Source: Mesorhizobium alhagi CCNWXJ12-2 (GTDB lineage Bacteria > Pseudomonadota > Alphaproteobacteria > Rhizobiales > Rhizobiaceae). Taken from it: DNA of 44,667 bases. The DNA lies in NCBI RefSeq assembly GCF_000236565.1, contig NZ_AHAM01000068.1, positions 1 through 44,667 of the forward strand, read 5' to 3'. Within the stretch, counting starts at the first letter, position 1. The number at the start of each line of letters is the position of its first letter. Of this stretch, positions 10,144-18,672 are shown one piece after another. The position numbers were made by a program, and so were the translations under genes. The notes below the pieces were generated by a model that worked only from the letters and a program-made list of their open reading frames with translations, was not told where the DNA came from and ran no database searches.

Positions 10144-11058
10144 CTACGGCCATTTCACTTCCGGCGGCAAACTCGACAGGATCGAGTCGACATTGCCGCC
10201 GGTCTTGAGCCCGAAAATGGTGCCGCGGTCGTAGAGCAGGTTGAACTCGACGTAGCGGCCTCGCCGGATGAGCTGTTCCTCGCGGTCGCCGTCGGTCCAG
10301 TTCAGGTTGAAGTTGTTGCGGACCAGATGCGGGTAAACCACCGCGAAGGTGCGGCCGACATCCTGGGCGAAGCGGAAGTCGGCGTCCCAGCCGCCACTCT
10401 CCTGTGGAGACTGCAGCCAATCGAAGAAAATGCCGCCTATCCCGCGTGGCTCGTTGCGGTGTGGGAGGTAAAAATACTCGTCGCACCAGGCTTTGTATTT
10501 TTCGTAGTCGGCGACCGTCCGGTTCTTTTCGCAGGCAAATCGCATGGCCTTGTGGAAGGCGATTGCGTCGGGATCCTCCTGGCTGCGGCGGCGGTCGAGC
10601 ACCGGCGTCAGATCGGCGCCGCCGCCGAACCAGTTGCGCGAGGTCACGACCATGCGCGTGTTCATGTGGACGGCCGGCACGTTCGGGTTCCATGGATGCG
10701 CGATGAGCGAAATGCCGCTTGCCCAGAAGCGCGGATCCTCCTCGCCGCCGGGCATCTGCTTGCGGAACTCCGGCGAGAATTCGCCATAGACCGTGGAGGT
10801 ATGAACGCCGACCTTCTCGAAGACGCGGCCGTGCATCATCGACATGACACCCCCGCCGCCCTGGCCTTCCTGGCGCTGCCACGGCGTGCGCTCGAAGCGG
10901 CCGACCGCCCATGACGATTGCGGACCAGCGAGATCGTCCTCGATCTTCTCGAGCGCCGCGCAGATGCGATCGCGCAATTCCTCGAACCACGCCCGCGCGG
11001 CTGCCTTCTTGTCTTCAACGTCTTCCGGCAGCCCAGCCGGTATTTCGGGGCGTTCCAT
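10144..11058 (-). CDS. hemF: Oxygen-dependent coproporphyrinogen III oxidase
   Basis: 304 aa from the ATG at 11058, which has a GGAG site seven bases upstream; the 14 extra residues of the longer frame are Arg-rich and unlike the family. Signature segments are [42 protein letters not shown], the [20 protein letters not shown] block, and the C-terminal [19 protein letters not shown]. It converts coproporphyrinogen III to protoporphyrinogen IX with O2 in the cytoplasm. Monocistronic, and divergent from the 85-aa gene. Confidence 0.97.
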   Translation of the reverse strand: MERPEIPAGLPEDVEDKKAAARAWFEELRDRICAALEKIEDDLAGPQSSWAVGRFERTPWQRQEGQGGGGVMSMMHGRVFEKVGVHTSTVYGEFSPEFRKQMPGGEEDPRFWASGISLIAHPWNPNVPAVHMNTRMVVTSRNWFGGGADLTPVLDRRRSQEDPDAIAFHKAMRFACEKNRTVADYEKYKAWCDEYFYLPHRNEPRGIGGIFFDWLQSPQESGGWDADFRFAQDVGRTFAVVYPHLVRNNFNLNWTDGDREEQLIRRGRYVEFNLLYDRGTIFGLKTGGNVDSILSSLPPEVKWP

Positions 11059-11129
11059 GCGCCGTCTCCGCTTCCTGCCGTTTCCACAGCCCGCGGGCAT
11101 GCAAAAATGACTCGTTTTTTCCGGCGCGA

Positions 11130-11158
11130 TCCCTAATCTCTAATTGTCCAGGGTCAAG
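11130..11158 (-). promoter_or_regulatory. Candidate hemF promoter
   Basis: On the minus strand CTTGAC (11153-11158) is followed after 17 bases by TAGGGA (11130-11135). The -35 element is perfect for the rhizobial CTTGAC consensus; the -10 is weak. It lies about 70 bases upstream of the hemF start and overlaps the ribosome binding site of the divergent 85-aa gene. No FNR-type box is seen. Confidence 0.4.
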
Positions 11159-11166
11159 GAGTTCCT

Positions 11167-11424
11167 GTGCGCACCCCGACGCGGCCGCCGCTCGATGGTC
11201 TAAAGAAAAGGCTCGATCAAAGCCGGGCCGAGAATGCGCGCATGCCGCGCGACGGGTTTTTGCGCGAGACTTTCGTGCTGCCGCGCAGCGACGCCCGAAA
11301 GAAGGCCAAGGAGTGGTTCGACCGTTGGCCTAAGCAGGCCTACTGGACCTCCATCGAAAGCTGGTTCGAGCGCCCCGGCGACGTCATAGAGTTCACCATC
11401 AGGCGCCTGCCAAGTTCCGACTAG
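11167..11424 (+). CDS. Conserved hypothetical protein, 85 aa
   Basis: Starts with GTG, with AAGGAG five bases upstream. The protein is basic and soluble, with repeated Arg/Lys and a [23 protein letters not shown] core, and ends RRLPSSD. The good ribosome binding site and GC-rich third positions support a real gene; I do not recognise a named family. Its last 26 bases overlap the 3' end of soxR on the other strand. Confidence 0.75.
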   Translation: MRTPTRPPLDGLKKRLDQSRAENARMPRDGFLRETFVLPRSDARKKAKEWFDRWPKQAYWTSIESWFERPGDVIEFTIRRLPSSD

Positions 11425-11860
11425 GCGCGACAACAAGCCGCCGCGGGCCTGGGCCTTCCTCGGCCAGCCGGTCTCCCGGATTGCGCAATTTGCAGCGGTC
11501 GATCGACAGGCAGCCGCAGCCGATGCAGTCGGTCAGCCCATCGCGCAGTTTCTGCAACTGGAGAATCCGACGATCAAGATCGGCCGCCCATCCTTGCGAT
11601 AGCGCATTCCAGTCGTCGCGGTTCGGCGTCCTGCCGTCCGGCAGCGAGGCGAGCGCGGCGCGGATCTCGGCCAGCGAAATGCCGACCTCCTGCGCCACCT
11701 TGATTATCGCGACCCTGCGCAGGACGTCGCCGCCATAGCGGCGCTGGTTGCCGCCTGTTCGGTGGCTTTGGATCAGTCCTTTCGTTTCGTAAAAGTGCAG
11801 GGCCGAAACCGCCACTCCGCTCCGGACCGCGACCTGCCCCACTGTCAATTCCTTCGCCAT
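11399..11860 (-). CDS. soxR: Redox-sensitive transcriptional activator SoxR
   Basis: 153-aa MerR-family regulator. The N-terminus is a winged helix-turn-helix ([21 protein letters not shown]), followed by the dimerisation helix. The [2Fe-2S] site [12 protein letters not shown] gives the CX2CXCX5C spacing (C112, C115, C117, C123) that defines SoxR. It senses redox-cycling compounds through cluster oxidation and activates promoters with a 19-bp spacer. Such a promoter lies directly upstream but points away from the gene. Confidence 0.97.
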   Translation of the reverse strand: MAKELTVGQVAVRSGVAVSALHFYETKGLIQSHRTGGNQRRYGGDVLRRVAIIKVAQEVGISLAEIRAALASLPDGRTPNRDDWNALSQGWAADLDRRILQLQKLRDGLTDCIGCGCLSIDRCKLRNPGDRLAEEGPGPRRLVVAPSRNLAGA

Positions 11861-11873
11861 GCCGGATTTCCGC

Positions 11874-11904
11874 TTGACCTCAACTTAAGTCGAGGTTGTA
11901 GCAA
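11874..11904 (+). promoter_or_regulatory. SoxR-activated promoter with SoxR box
   Basis: TTGACC (11874-11879) and TAGCAA (11899-11904) are separated by 19 bp, the long spacer typical of MerR-family promoters. Within it sits ACCTCAACTTAAGTCGAGGT (11877-11896), a 20-bp palindrome with one mismatched pair, in the same position relative to the -35 as the SoxR box of enterobacterial soxS. It fires on the plus strand, away from soxR, but could also control soxR. Confidence 0.85.
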
Positions 11905-11917
11905 GCTATCCCTGACG

Positions 11918-12046
11918 ATGCAAACCGAAGGGAATTGCGATGCTTTTGAATGTAAGGGTTGCCGTCGGCGTCCGCGCATCGGGTTGCGGAGTGATTGCGT
12001 GGCGGATCGGCGTTCAATTCAGGGTACTTTCAGCCGACCTGCCTGA
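11918..12046 (+). CDS. Candidate 42-aa Cys-rich ORF under the SoxR promoter
   Basis: The first ORF after the predicted SoxR-dependent start site (about 11911). It has four cysteines (C7, C12, C15, C27) and runs into the 3' end of trmL on the opposite strand. The leader would be only a few bases, with no ribosome binding site. An overlapping frame from ATG 11940 has GAAGGGA upstream but continues antisense through trmL. Either could be the remnant of a lost SoxR target. Low confidence as protein-coding. Confidence 0.2.
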   Translation: MQTEGNCDAFECKGCRRRPRIGLRSDCVADRRSIQGTFSRPA

Positions 12047-12488
12047 TCGCTTCGCCAGCCGCCATTGCGGCGCTCAGCGCGACGTTGAGGCTGCGCCCGC
12101 CGCCCTTCATCGGGATCAGCAGGCGCGCGTCGGCGCGGTCGCGGACCTGGTCCGGAACGCCGGCCGATTCGCGCCCGAACAGAAGTATGTCGCCATCGGC
12201 GAAGCTGAACGCAGTGTAGGGCAGGGCGGCTTTGGTCGAAAACAGCAGCAGCCGGCGCGCTTCGCTCCGCCGCCAATCTTCGAACCGCGCAAAATCGACA
12301 TGGCGGGGGAGGGCCGCCATTTCGAGATAGTCCATGCCCGCGCGCCGGAGATTGCGGTCGGAGAGGTCGAACCCGGCCGGCTCGATGATGTCGACGGCGA
12401 CCCCGAGGCAGGCAGCCATGCGAAGGATTGTGCCGGTATTGCCGGCAATGTCCGGTTGGTAAAGCGCGATGCGAATGCCGTCGGCCAA
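12030..12488 (-). CDS. trmL: tRNA (cytidine(34)-2'-O)-methyltransferase
   Basis: 152-aa SPOUT methyltransferase. The N-terminal YQPDIAGNTGTILRMAACL, the central LLLFGRESAGVP-like segment (ILLFGRESAGVP) and the C-terminal IPMKGGGRSLNVALSAAMA form the AdoMet-binding trefoil knot. It methylates the wobble ribose of tRNA-Leu isoacceptors. The start is TTG at 12488, supported by GGAG six bases upstream (GCTGGAGACGATA) and by family length; no ATG fits. Confidence 0.94.
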   Translation of the reverse strand: MADGIRIALYQPDIAGNTGTILRMAACLGVAVDIIEPAGFDLSDRNLRRAGMDYLEMAALPRHVDFARFEDWRRSEARRLLLFSTKAALPYTAFSFADGDILLFGRESAGVPDQVRDRADARLLIPMKGGGRSLNVALSAAMAAGEAIRQVG

Positions 12489-12582
12489 TATCGTCTCCAG
12501 CTAATAAGTGTCCATACAGCAACACCGTCGGCGACTTCGCCGCGATGGCCGTCTTCCGCATGGTCAAGGCGGCCGAATGAGT

Positions 12583-12588
12583 TTATAG
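12583..12588 (+). promoter_or_regulatory. Possible -10 element upstream of two small ORFs
   Basis: TTATAG at 12583-12588 is followed by AGCCGCCA, the same continuation seen after the clear rplY promoter. The -35 region (ATGGTC, 17 bp upstream) is poor. It lies 36 bases before a strong AAGGAGG site. Confidence 0.25.
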
Positions 12589-12624
12589 AGCCGCCATTGT
12601 CAACTCGAACCGAAGGAGGCGGAC

Positions 12625-12708
12625 ATGGAATTCATGATGACCGTAGATATCCACCGCCCCATCCGCGGGCTAAGCGCCCTGGCGGTTTCGGTTCGACGCT
12701 TTACCTGA
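12625..12708 (+). CDS. Possible 27-aa leader peptide
   Basis: A short ORF beginning MEFMMTVDIHRPIRG. Its AAGGAGG ribosome binding site, eight bases before ATG, is among the best in the window, which is why I list it. It ends 65 bases before the 108-aa ORF. It could be a leader peptide or a small protein; no known peptide is recognised. Confidence 0.35.
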   Translation: MEFMMTVDIHRPIRGLSALAVSVRRFT

Positions 12709-12773
12709 CATTTCAAAGCTTCATCGTCTCGATTCCCGCCGGACCTTTTCATGGTTTCCGAAGGAATCTTGCT

Positions 12774-13100
12774 ATGTCTTCCAATATCGACAAGGGCCAA
12801 AAGGCCCCCTCCGTAGATGAGCGCCGCCAGGGCCTTCGGGCCGTGGACGGCGCACCAGACCTGAACCGGCAAAAGCTCGAGGCGTGGGAACTCGCCATCG
12901 GCATTCGAAGTCCGGTCGCGCACCCACCAGGCCGGGCGGTTCGCTCGCATCGGGGCAATCTTCCCGATGTCGACATGTCGCTTGCGGTTCCGTTTCCGAC
13001 CAAGCCGTCGCGCGTCAGCATGATCGCAGGATGGGTCCGGAATGTGCTCCGCGACCCGGCCAAGGAAGAGCGGCGCCACCCGTTTGTCAGGAGTTCGTGA
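12774..13100 (+). CDS. Hypothetical protein, 108 aa
   Basis: ATG at 12774 with AAGGA eight bases upstream. The product is hydrophilic and basic (MSSNIDKGQKAPSVDERRQG at the start, DPAKEERRHPFVRSS at the end) with one weakly amphipathic stretch near SMIAGWVRNVL. About 70 percent of third codon positions are G or C, consistent with coding. A hairpin follows at 13119-13146. I recognise no family. The frame stays open upstream to 11940, but that part is antisense to trmL and is not supported. Confidence 0.4.
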   Translation: MSSNIDKGQKAPSVDERRQGLRAVDGAPDLNRQKLEAWELAIGIRSPVAHPPGRAVRSHRGNLPDVDMSLAVPFPTKPSRVSMIAGWVRNVLRDPAKEERRHPFVRSS

Positions 13101-13118
13101 CAGGCGGGTCGGCGAAGC

Positions 13119-13146
13119 GGCCTCGACGCCTTAAGGTGTCGGGGCC
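13119..13146 (+). terminator. GC-rich hairpin after the 108-aa ORF
   Basis: GGCCTCGACGCCTT pairs with AAGGTGTCGGGGCC through its whole length with two G-U pairs, giving an almost loopless palindrome. There is no T-tract, so it may be a Rho-assisted end, a processing site or a protein-binding site instead of a classical terminator. Confidence 0.35.
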
Positions 13147-13243
13147 GAACCCACGCTGGAATCAGGCCGGCCAGTATCCATCTTAGCTTCACGCCTGCAC
13201 GGTTGGTGCGCAGCGGCATGAGGCGCCTTGAAAGACCGAGAAA

Positions 13244-15115
13244 ATGTTCCGCTGGTTTGAACAGAAGCTCAATCCGTTTCCGGTCGAAGAACCGGTCGAG
13301 CCGCCCAATACGCTGGTCGCCTTCTGCCTGCATTACACAAAGGGCGCCTGGCCCTATATCATCGCCGCCGCGATCCTGATGTCGGCGATCGCGATCACCG
13401 AAGTCTGGATGTTCGCCTTCCTCGGAAACATCGTCGACTGGCTGTTGGTGCAAAATCGCGAAACATTCCTGGAGACCGAGGGCTGGAAACTCGCCGGCAT
13501 GGCCTTCATCGTGCTGATCGCGTTGCCGGGGACGGTGCTGCTGCACTCGCTGATTTCGCAGCAGACATTGATGGGCAACTACCCGATGCGCATCCGCTGG
13601 CAGGTGCACCGTTACCTGCTCAAGCAGTCGATGACGTTCTATCAGGACGAGTTCGCCGGCCGTATCGCCACGAAGCTGATGCAGACCGCGCTTGCCGTGC
13701 GCGAATGCATCATCAAGCTGATCGATGTCCTCAACTACGTCGTCGTCTATTTCCTCGGCATGCTGTTCATCGTCGGCTCGTCCGACTGGAGGCTGGCCGC
13801 GCCGCTCGCCGTCTGGCTTGTGTGCTATGTCGGGCTGCTGCGCTACTTCGTGCCGTATCTCGGCGCCGTTTCCCAGGAACAGGCCGATGCCCGCTCAGTC
13901 ATGACCGGCCGGGTGGTCGACAGCTACACCAACATTCAGACCGTGAAACTGTTTTCACATGCCAGGCGCGAGGCTTCCTTCGCACGGGAGGGCATGGCGA
14001 CTTTCATGGACACGGTCTACCGCTCGATGCGGCTCGTAACGCAACTCTACGGGGCCCTCTACGTCATCAATGCGCTGCTGCTGTTCTCCGTCGGGGCGCT
14101 GTCGATCTGGCTGTGGCTCCACGAGGCGGTCACGATCGGAGCGGTCGCCGTCGCGATCGGCCTGGTCCTGCGGCTCTGGGGCATGTCGCAGTGGATCATG
14201 TGGGAGATGTCCGGCCTGTTCGAGAATATCGGCACGGTGCAGGACGGCATCGGCTCGATCTCGCTGCCACGGCTTGTCGAAGACAGGCCGGGGGCGAAAG
14301 ACATCGATGTCACCAACGGCGAGATCGAATTCGAGACAGTCCGGTTCCACTACGGCAAGAGCAAGGGCGTCATCGAAGACCTGTCGCTCAAGGTTCGTCC
14401 CGGCGAAAAGGTCGGCATCGTGGGGCGATCGGGCGCAGGCAAGTCGACGCTGGTGAACCTGCTCCTGCGCTTCTACGATCTGGAGAGCGGCCGCATCCTG
14501 ATAGACGGCCACGATATTGCTACCGTTACCCAGGACAGCCTGCGCGCCAATATCGGCGTGGTGACGCAGGATACCTCGCTGCTCCACCGCTCCGTGCGCG
14601 ATAACATTCTCTACGGCCGGCCCGATGCCACGGAGGAGATGATGGTGGAAGCCGCCCGGCGCGCCGAGGCGTTGGACTTCATCGACAGCCTTTCCGATCC
14701 GAAGGGGCGCAGGGCGTTCGACGCCCATGTCGGCGAGCGCGGCGTCAAGCTCTCCGGCGGTCAGCGGCAGCGCGTCGCGATTGCCCGTGTGATGCTCAAG
14801 GACGCGCCGATCTTGATACTCGATGAGGCGACATCGGCGCTCGACTCGGAGGTAGAGGCCGCGATCCAGGAGAACCTCTACCGGCTGATGGAGGGGAAGA
14901 CGGTGATCGCGATCGCGCATCGGCTCTCGACCATCGCCGCGATGGACCGGCTCGTGGTCATGGACGAGGGACATATAGTCGAGGACGGCACGCATGAGGA
15001 ACTGCTCGCCCGAGACGGGCTCTACCGGCAATTGTGGCAAAGGCAGTCCGGCGGGTTCCTTCTGGATGGCGATCCGGTGGAGTCGGCTGTCCTGAAGGGG
15101 CAGGCCGCGGAGTGA
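13244..15115 (+). CDS. ABC transporter, fused permease and ATPase (exporter type)
   Basis: 623 aa. The N-terminal half has six hydrophobic helices of the type I exporter domain (about 35-330). The ATPase half has Walker A GRSGAGKST (about 394-402), signature LSGGQRQR (about 503), Walker B ILILDEATSALD (about 522-533) and H-loop IAIAHRLST, all intact. A half-transporter, it works as a dimer. Its paralogue starts 104 bases downstream, so a heterodimer is plausible. Substrate unknown; the family includes drug, lipid and peptide exporters. Confidence 0.95.
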   Translation: MFRWFEQKLNPFPVEEPVEPPNTLVAFCLHYTKGAWPYIIAAAILMSAIAITEVWMFAFLGNIVDWLLVQNRETFLETEGWKLAGMAFIVLIALPGTVLLHSLISQQTLMGNYPMRIRWQVHRYLLKQSMTFYQDEFAGRIATKLMQTALAVRECIIKLIDVLNYVVVYFLGMLFIVGSSDWRLAAPLAVWLVCYVGLLRYFVPYLGAVSQEQADARSVMTGRVVDSYTNIQTVKLFSHARREASFAREGMATFMDTVYRSMRLVTQLYGALYVINALLLFSVGALSIWLWLHEAVTIGAVAVAIGLVLRLWGMSQWIMWEMSGLFENIGTVQDGIGSISLPRLVEDRPGAKDIDVTNGEIEFETVRFHYGKSKGVIEDLSLKVRPGEKVGIVGRSGAGKSTLVNLLLRFYDLESGRILIDGHDIATVTQDSLRANIGVVTQDTSLLHRSVRDNILYGRPDATEEMMVEAARRAEALDFIDSLSDPKGRRAFDAHVGERGVKLSGGQRQRVAIARVMLKDAPILILDEATSALDSEVEAAIQENLYRLMEGKTVIAIAHRLSTIAAMDRLVVMDEGHIVEDGTHEELLARDGLYRQLWQRQSGGFLLDGDPVESAVLKGQAAE

Positions 15116-15219
15116 AGCCAGACGGACGCGGGATGCGGCTTCTTCGCGGGAATTTCCCGGCGGCTTTCCTATATTGGTTCAGCCGGGCGGCGGACCGGCA
15201 TGGCGAATGGCGAGAATGA

Positions 15220-17088
15220 ATGGCTGACGAGGGATTTCGCAACAGGCTGTGGCAACGCTTCGAGGGAGCGGTGGATCCCTTCCAGGACACCGACCGGGAA
15301 GTGCTGCCGGCGAGCGCCTGGCGGTTCATCCTTTATTTCGCCCGGCAGGCGACGGGGCCGTTCGCCCTCCTGCTGATCGTCGGCGGCGCCGCGGGCGCGG
15401 TCGATGCGGCGCTCTACTGGTCCGTCGGCTGGCTGATCGACCTGCTGGACAATTCCAATCCACAGACGCTGTTTGCGGATCATTGGCCCGAACTCGCAGC
15501 CCTGCTTGCGCTGTTGCTGGTGGTGCGAACCGTCGTGATGATCGCTTCGGCGGTGGTCGAGCAGCAGATCGTGGTGCCGGGTTTCTATTCGATGGTGCGC
15601 TGGCAGGCTTTTCGCCGCGTCATCGAACAGCCCTACGATTTCTACCAGAACGATTTTGCGGGGCGCATCGCCACCAAGATCATGCAGGGCGGCGAGGCGG
15701 TCGGCGATTTCATCGTCAACATCCTGCAGACGATGTGGTCGTTCCTGACTTTCGTTGTCCTGGCGATCACAATATTGGTTTCGGTCGACCCGATGATGGG
15801 CCTGGTCGTCGCCCTGTGGTTCGCCGGATATGCCTCGATCGTCTATCTCCTGCTGCCCGAGATGCGCAGCGCCGGCCGCGCCACGGCGGACGAACGCTCG
15901 ATCTTCAACGGCCGTCTGGTCGACGCCTTCACCAACATCATGGCCGTCAAGCTCTTCGACAGCGGGCGGCGCGAGCACGCCTATGTGCGCGACGGGCTGG
16001 AGCGCTTCCTGCGCGCGGTGATGCGGCTGACACGCGCGGTCACGACGGTCCGCGCCTCCGTTGCCATCATCAACGGCGCGATGATGAGCGCGATTGCGGC
16101 AATCTGCATCTACAAGTTCACCCAGGGCGGAATTTCCACGGGCGCAATCGCCGCGGCACTTGGCCTCGTCTTTCGGCTGAACCAGATGTCGGGCTGGATG
16201 ATGTTCAACATCAACGGCCTGATCCGGAACTACGCTACCGTGCAGGATGCGACGCGGACGATCTCCGTAAGGCCGGCCATACGTGACGCGCCCGATGCGA
16301 AGGTGATGCCGCGCGCCATGGGCGACATCAGGTTCGAGAACGTCTCCTTCCACTATGGCAAGGGCGGCGGCATCATCGAAAACCTCAACCTGCATATCCG
16401 GCCTGGCGAGCGCGTGGCGCTGGTCGGTCCGTCCGGCGCCGGCAAGACAACCATCGTCAATCTGGCGCTGCGGCTGTTCGACGTCGAGGCGGGCCGCATC
16501 CTGATCGACGGCCAGGATGTTCGTTCGGTGACGCAAGGATCGCTGCGCGAGCAGTTCGGCGTGGTCAGCCAGGACGCAATGCTGATGCACCGCTCGATCC
16601 GCGACAATATCGGCTACGGCAGGGCGGGAGCCAGCCAGGCCGAGGTCGAGGATGCGGCACGGCGCTCGGAGGCGCACGAATTCATCCGGGGCGTTTCCGA
16701 TCCGAAAGGCCGCAGGGGCTACGACGCGCATGTCGGCGAACGCGGCGTCAAGCTTTCGGGTGGCCAGCGCCAACGCGTCGCCATTGCGCGCATGATGCTG
16801 AAAGATGCGCCGATCCTGATTCTCGACGAGGCGACATCGGCGCTCGATTCGGAAGTCGAGGCAGCGATCCAGGACAATCTCTACCGGCTGATGGAGGGCA
16901 AGACCGTCATCGCGATCGCACACCGCCTGTCGACGATCGCAGCGCTCGACCGGCTGATCGTGCTCGACAAGGGACGCATCGTCGAGGAGGGGACGCATGA
17001 TGCTCTGATCGCGCGCGGCGGCCTTTACGCGCAGCTCTGGAAGCGGCAATCCGGCGGCTTCCTGGCCAACCAGTTGGCGGCGGAATAG
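15220..17088 (+). CDS. ABC transporter, fused permease and ATPase (exporter type), second copy
   Basis: 622 aa, the paralogue of the preceding gene with the same layout: six helices at about 35-330, Walker A GPSGAGKTT (about 403), LSGGQRQR (about 512), Walker B ILILDEATSALD (about 532) and H-loop. The two ATPase domains share long identical stretches such as SEVEAAIQ and NLYRLMEGKTVIAIAHRLST, while the membrane halves differ more and silent sites have diverged, so the duplication is old. Both ATP sites look catalytically complete. Homodimer or heterodimer cannot be decided from sequence. Confidence 0.95.
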   Translation: MADEGFRNRLWQRFEGAVDPFQDTDREVLPASAWRFILYFARQATGPFALLLIVGGAAGAVDAALYWSVGWLIDLLDNSNPQTLFADHWPELAALLALLLVVRTVVMIASAVVEQQIVVPGFYSMVRWQAFRRVIEQPYDFYQNDFAGRIATKIMQGGEAVGDFIVNILQTMWSFLTFVVLAITILVSVDPMMGLVVALWFAGYASIVYLLLPEMRSAGRATADERSIFNGRLVDAFTNIMAVKLFDSGRREHAYVRDGLERFLRAVMRLTRAVTTVRASVAIINGAMMSAIAAICIYKFTQGGISTGAIAAALGLVFRLNQMSGWMMFNINGLIRNYATVQDATRTISVRPAIRDAPDAKVMPRAMGDIRFENVSFHYGKGGGIIENLNLHIRPGERVALVGPSGAGKTTIVNLALRLFDVEAGRILIDGQDVRSVTQGSLREQFGVVSQDAMLMHRSIRDNIGYGRAGASQAEVEDAARRSEAHEFIRGVSDPKGRRGYDAHVGERGVKLSGGQRQRVAIARMMLKDAPILILDEATSALDSEVEAAIQDNLYRLMEGKTVIAIAHRLSTIAALDRLIVLDKGRIVEEGTHDALIARGGLYAQLWKRQSGGFLANQLAAE

Positions 17089-17100
17089 GTTCGCCGCAAT

Positions 17101-17415
17101 ATGTCTGCCCGGCTGCCTGAAAACTTTGCTGTTTCCTTCGCTGCAGAGACCAGCCTCAGCGCGGTCGACCAGGAGATATTGGCTGAAAAAGCGACCTCCC
17201 TCGGCAATGCCGGCCGCAAGGTCGAGACCTGCATGGAAAAGCTCCGTTCGCACCAGGGCGACAGTGAAACGCGGATGGCGCTGGTCAAGAGTGCCGCCGA
17301 TGCCGTCTATGCGTATTTCGTGCAGCGCGAACTTTGCGGATTCCGCCGCCACGATGATATCATCCGCGACTACGGAATACCGCGGGAAGTGCTGGTCAGG
17401 CTGGGCGCAAGGTAG
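17101..17415 (+). CDS. DUF6665 family protein
   Basis: 104 aa, mostly helical, starting 12 bases after the second exporter gene. The C-terminal AVYAYFVQRELCGFRRHDDIIRDYGIP segment fits the family pattern I know as DUF6665, with the N-terminal helix EKATSLGNAGRKVETCMEKL. No catalytic motif or export signal. The ribosome binding site is weak, so translation may depend on the upstream gene. Function unknown. Confidence 0.8.
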   Translation: MSARLPENFAVSFAAETSLSAVDQEILAEKATSLGNAGRKVETCMEKLRSHQGDSETRMALVKSAADAVYAYFVQRELCGFRRHDDIIRDYGIPREVLVRLGAR

Positions 17416-17434
17416 GCCGGAGCGGCAGCGCCGT

Positions 17435-17776
17435 TCATTCCAGCCATTCGGTTATGAACTTTTCCGATGCGTGGACATCGATTGTAATGAGCGGTTCAGG
17501 TCCGAGATTGCGGAACTTGTGGGGCATGTCGGCCGGAACAACCACAATCTGGCCGGCGCTTGCCTCGATTTCACTGTCGCCGACGGTAAAGAGCGCCCGA
17601 CCCGACCGGATGATGAATGTTTCCGGATAAGGGTGCTTGTGGAGCCTCGGTCCGCCGCCGATCCTGTCGAAATCGTTGAACACAATGGAAATACCGGCGC
17701 CGTATGGCATGCCCTGCATTTCTCCATGCCAGCGGTCGCCTTCGGCCCAGCCTTCCTTATCGATCACATGTGCCAT
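17435..17776 (-). CDS. Cupin domain-containing protein
   Basis: 113-aa single-domain cupin. Metal-binding motifs are visible: PRLHKHPYPETFIIRSGRA (His, His and Glu) and later PADMPHKFRNLG (the third His). Small cupins of this kind are sugar-binding, isomerase or dioxygenase-like proteins; the activity cannot be told. It converges with the DUF6665 gene and has no obvious ribosome binding site before ATG 17776. Confidence 0.9.
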   Translation of the reverse strand: MAHVIDKEGWAEGDRWHGEMQGMPYGAGISIVFNDFDRIGGGPRLHKHPYPETFIIRSGRALFTVGDSEIEASAGQIVVVPADMPHKFRNLGPEPLITIDVHASEKFITEWLE

Positions 17777-18091
17777 GAGAGGATGATATGCCGCCGGATT
17801 TCTTCGTGTCGAGCGCCGCGACGCGCCAGGGTCTGTTCAGCACAGATACGACCGGTCGGCACAGGCCTTGCCAGCGCCGAAATAGTCTTGCACCCGGCCT
17901 GCACCGCGGCCCCGCGACAATCTGCCGTCACCCCCTTGCACCGTCTGGACATAAGCGGGCTTCGCGCATAAACCGATGCCCGAATGCCGGATGGGTCGAC
18001 CGGCCCGTCGCGCATGCGCCGACGGCGCCAGACCGACGGAGCAAGATCTGGCTCCAGCCGGCATAAAGTAAGGCGAAAGGATCATAGTCCC
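17777..18091. other. 315-bp gap between the cupin gene and petA
   Basis: Holds the divergent 5' regions of the cupin gene and petABC. I see only short frames without ribosome binding sites, and no convincing -35/-10 pair or structured RNA. Confidence 0.5.
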
Positions 18092-18655
18092 GTGAGCGCA
18101 ACCGACACGACCGAGCCGACCCGGCGGGATTTCCTCTACGTGGCCACCGGCATGGCCGGAGTGGTCGGCGCGGGCGCCGTTGCGTGGCCCTTCATCGATC
18201 AGATGCGCCCGGACGCTTCGACGCTGGCGCTCGCCACGATCGAGGTCGACGTATCAGCGCTCCAGCCCGGCATGTCGCTGACGGCCAAATGGCGGGGCCG
18301 ACCAGTCTTCATTCGCAACCGTACGCCGGAAGAGATCGAAGCGGCGAAAGCGGTTTCGCTGGATGAACTCAAGGATCCGGTTGCGCGCAATGCCAATATC
18401 GCCGGCGATGCGCCGGCCACCGACCTCGACCGCTCCGCGGGCGAAGGCAAGGAAAACTGGATTGTCATGGTTGGCGTGTGCACCCATCTCGGCTGCGTTC
18501 CGCTCGGCCAGCAGGGTGATTTCGGCGGCTGGTTCTGCCCTTGCCACGGATCGCACTACGACACGGCCGGCCGCGTCCGCAAAGGTCCGGCGCCCGAAAA
18601 CCTGGCCATTCCGACATTCCAGTTCGTTTCCGACACCACGATCCGGATCGGCTGA
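18092..18655 (+). CDS. petA: Ubiquinol-cytochrome c reductase iron-sulfur (Rieske) subunit
   Basis: 187 aa from GTG 18092; the longer frame from 17984 adds an Arg-rich region that does not belong to the family. [24 protein letters not shown] (split here: RRDFLY, then the hydrophobic anchor) is the N-terminal membrane anchor with a twin-Arg-like motif. The 2Fe-2S ligands are in CTHLGC (about 130-135) and CPCHGSH (about 149-155). It carries electrons from ubiquinol to cytochrome c1 in the bc1 complex. First gene of petABC. Confidence 0.97.
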   Translation: MSATDTTEPTRRDFLYVATGMAGVVGAGAVAWPFIDQMRPDASTLALATIEVDVSALQPGMSLTAKWRGRPVFIRNRTPEEIEAAKAVSLDELKDPVARNANIAGDAPATDLDRSAGEGKENWIVMVGVCTHLGCVPLGQQGDFGGWFCPCHGSHYDTAGRVRKGPAPENLAIPTFQFVSDTTIRIG

Positions 18656-18672
18656 GGTTTCTGGGGGATATC

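Noticed and set aside
11940..12773. Upstream part of a 386-codon plus-strand frame
   Set aside because: It runs antisense through all of trmL; only the last 108 codons after 12774 have a ribosome binding site and coding-like composition.
15169..17352. 727-codon minus-strand frame opposite the second ABC exporter
   Set aside because: It mirrors the exporter codons, is rich in Arg/His/Asp and has no domain; a GC-rich antisense artefact.
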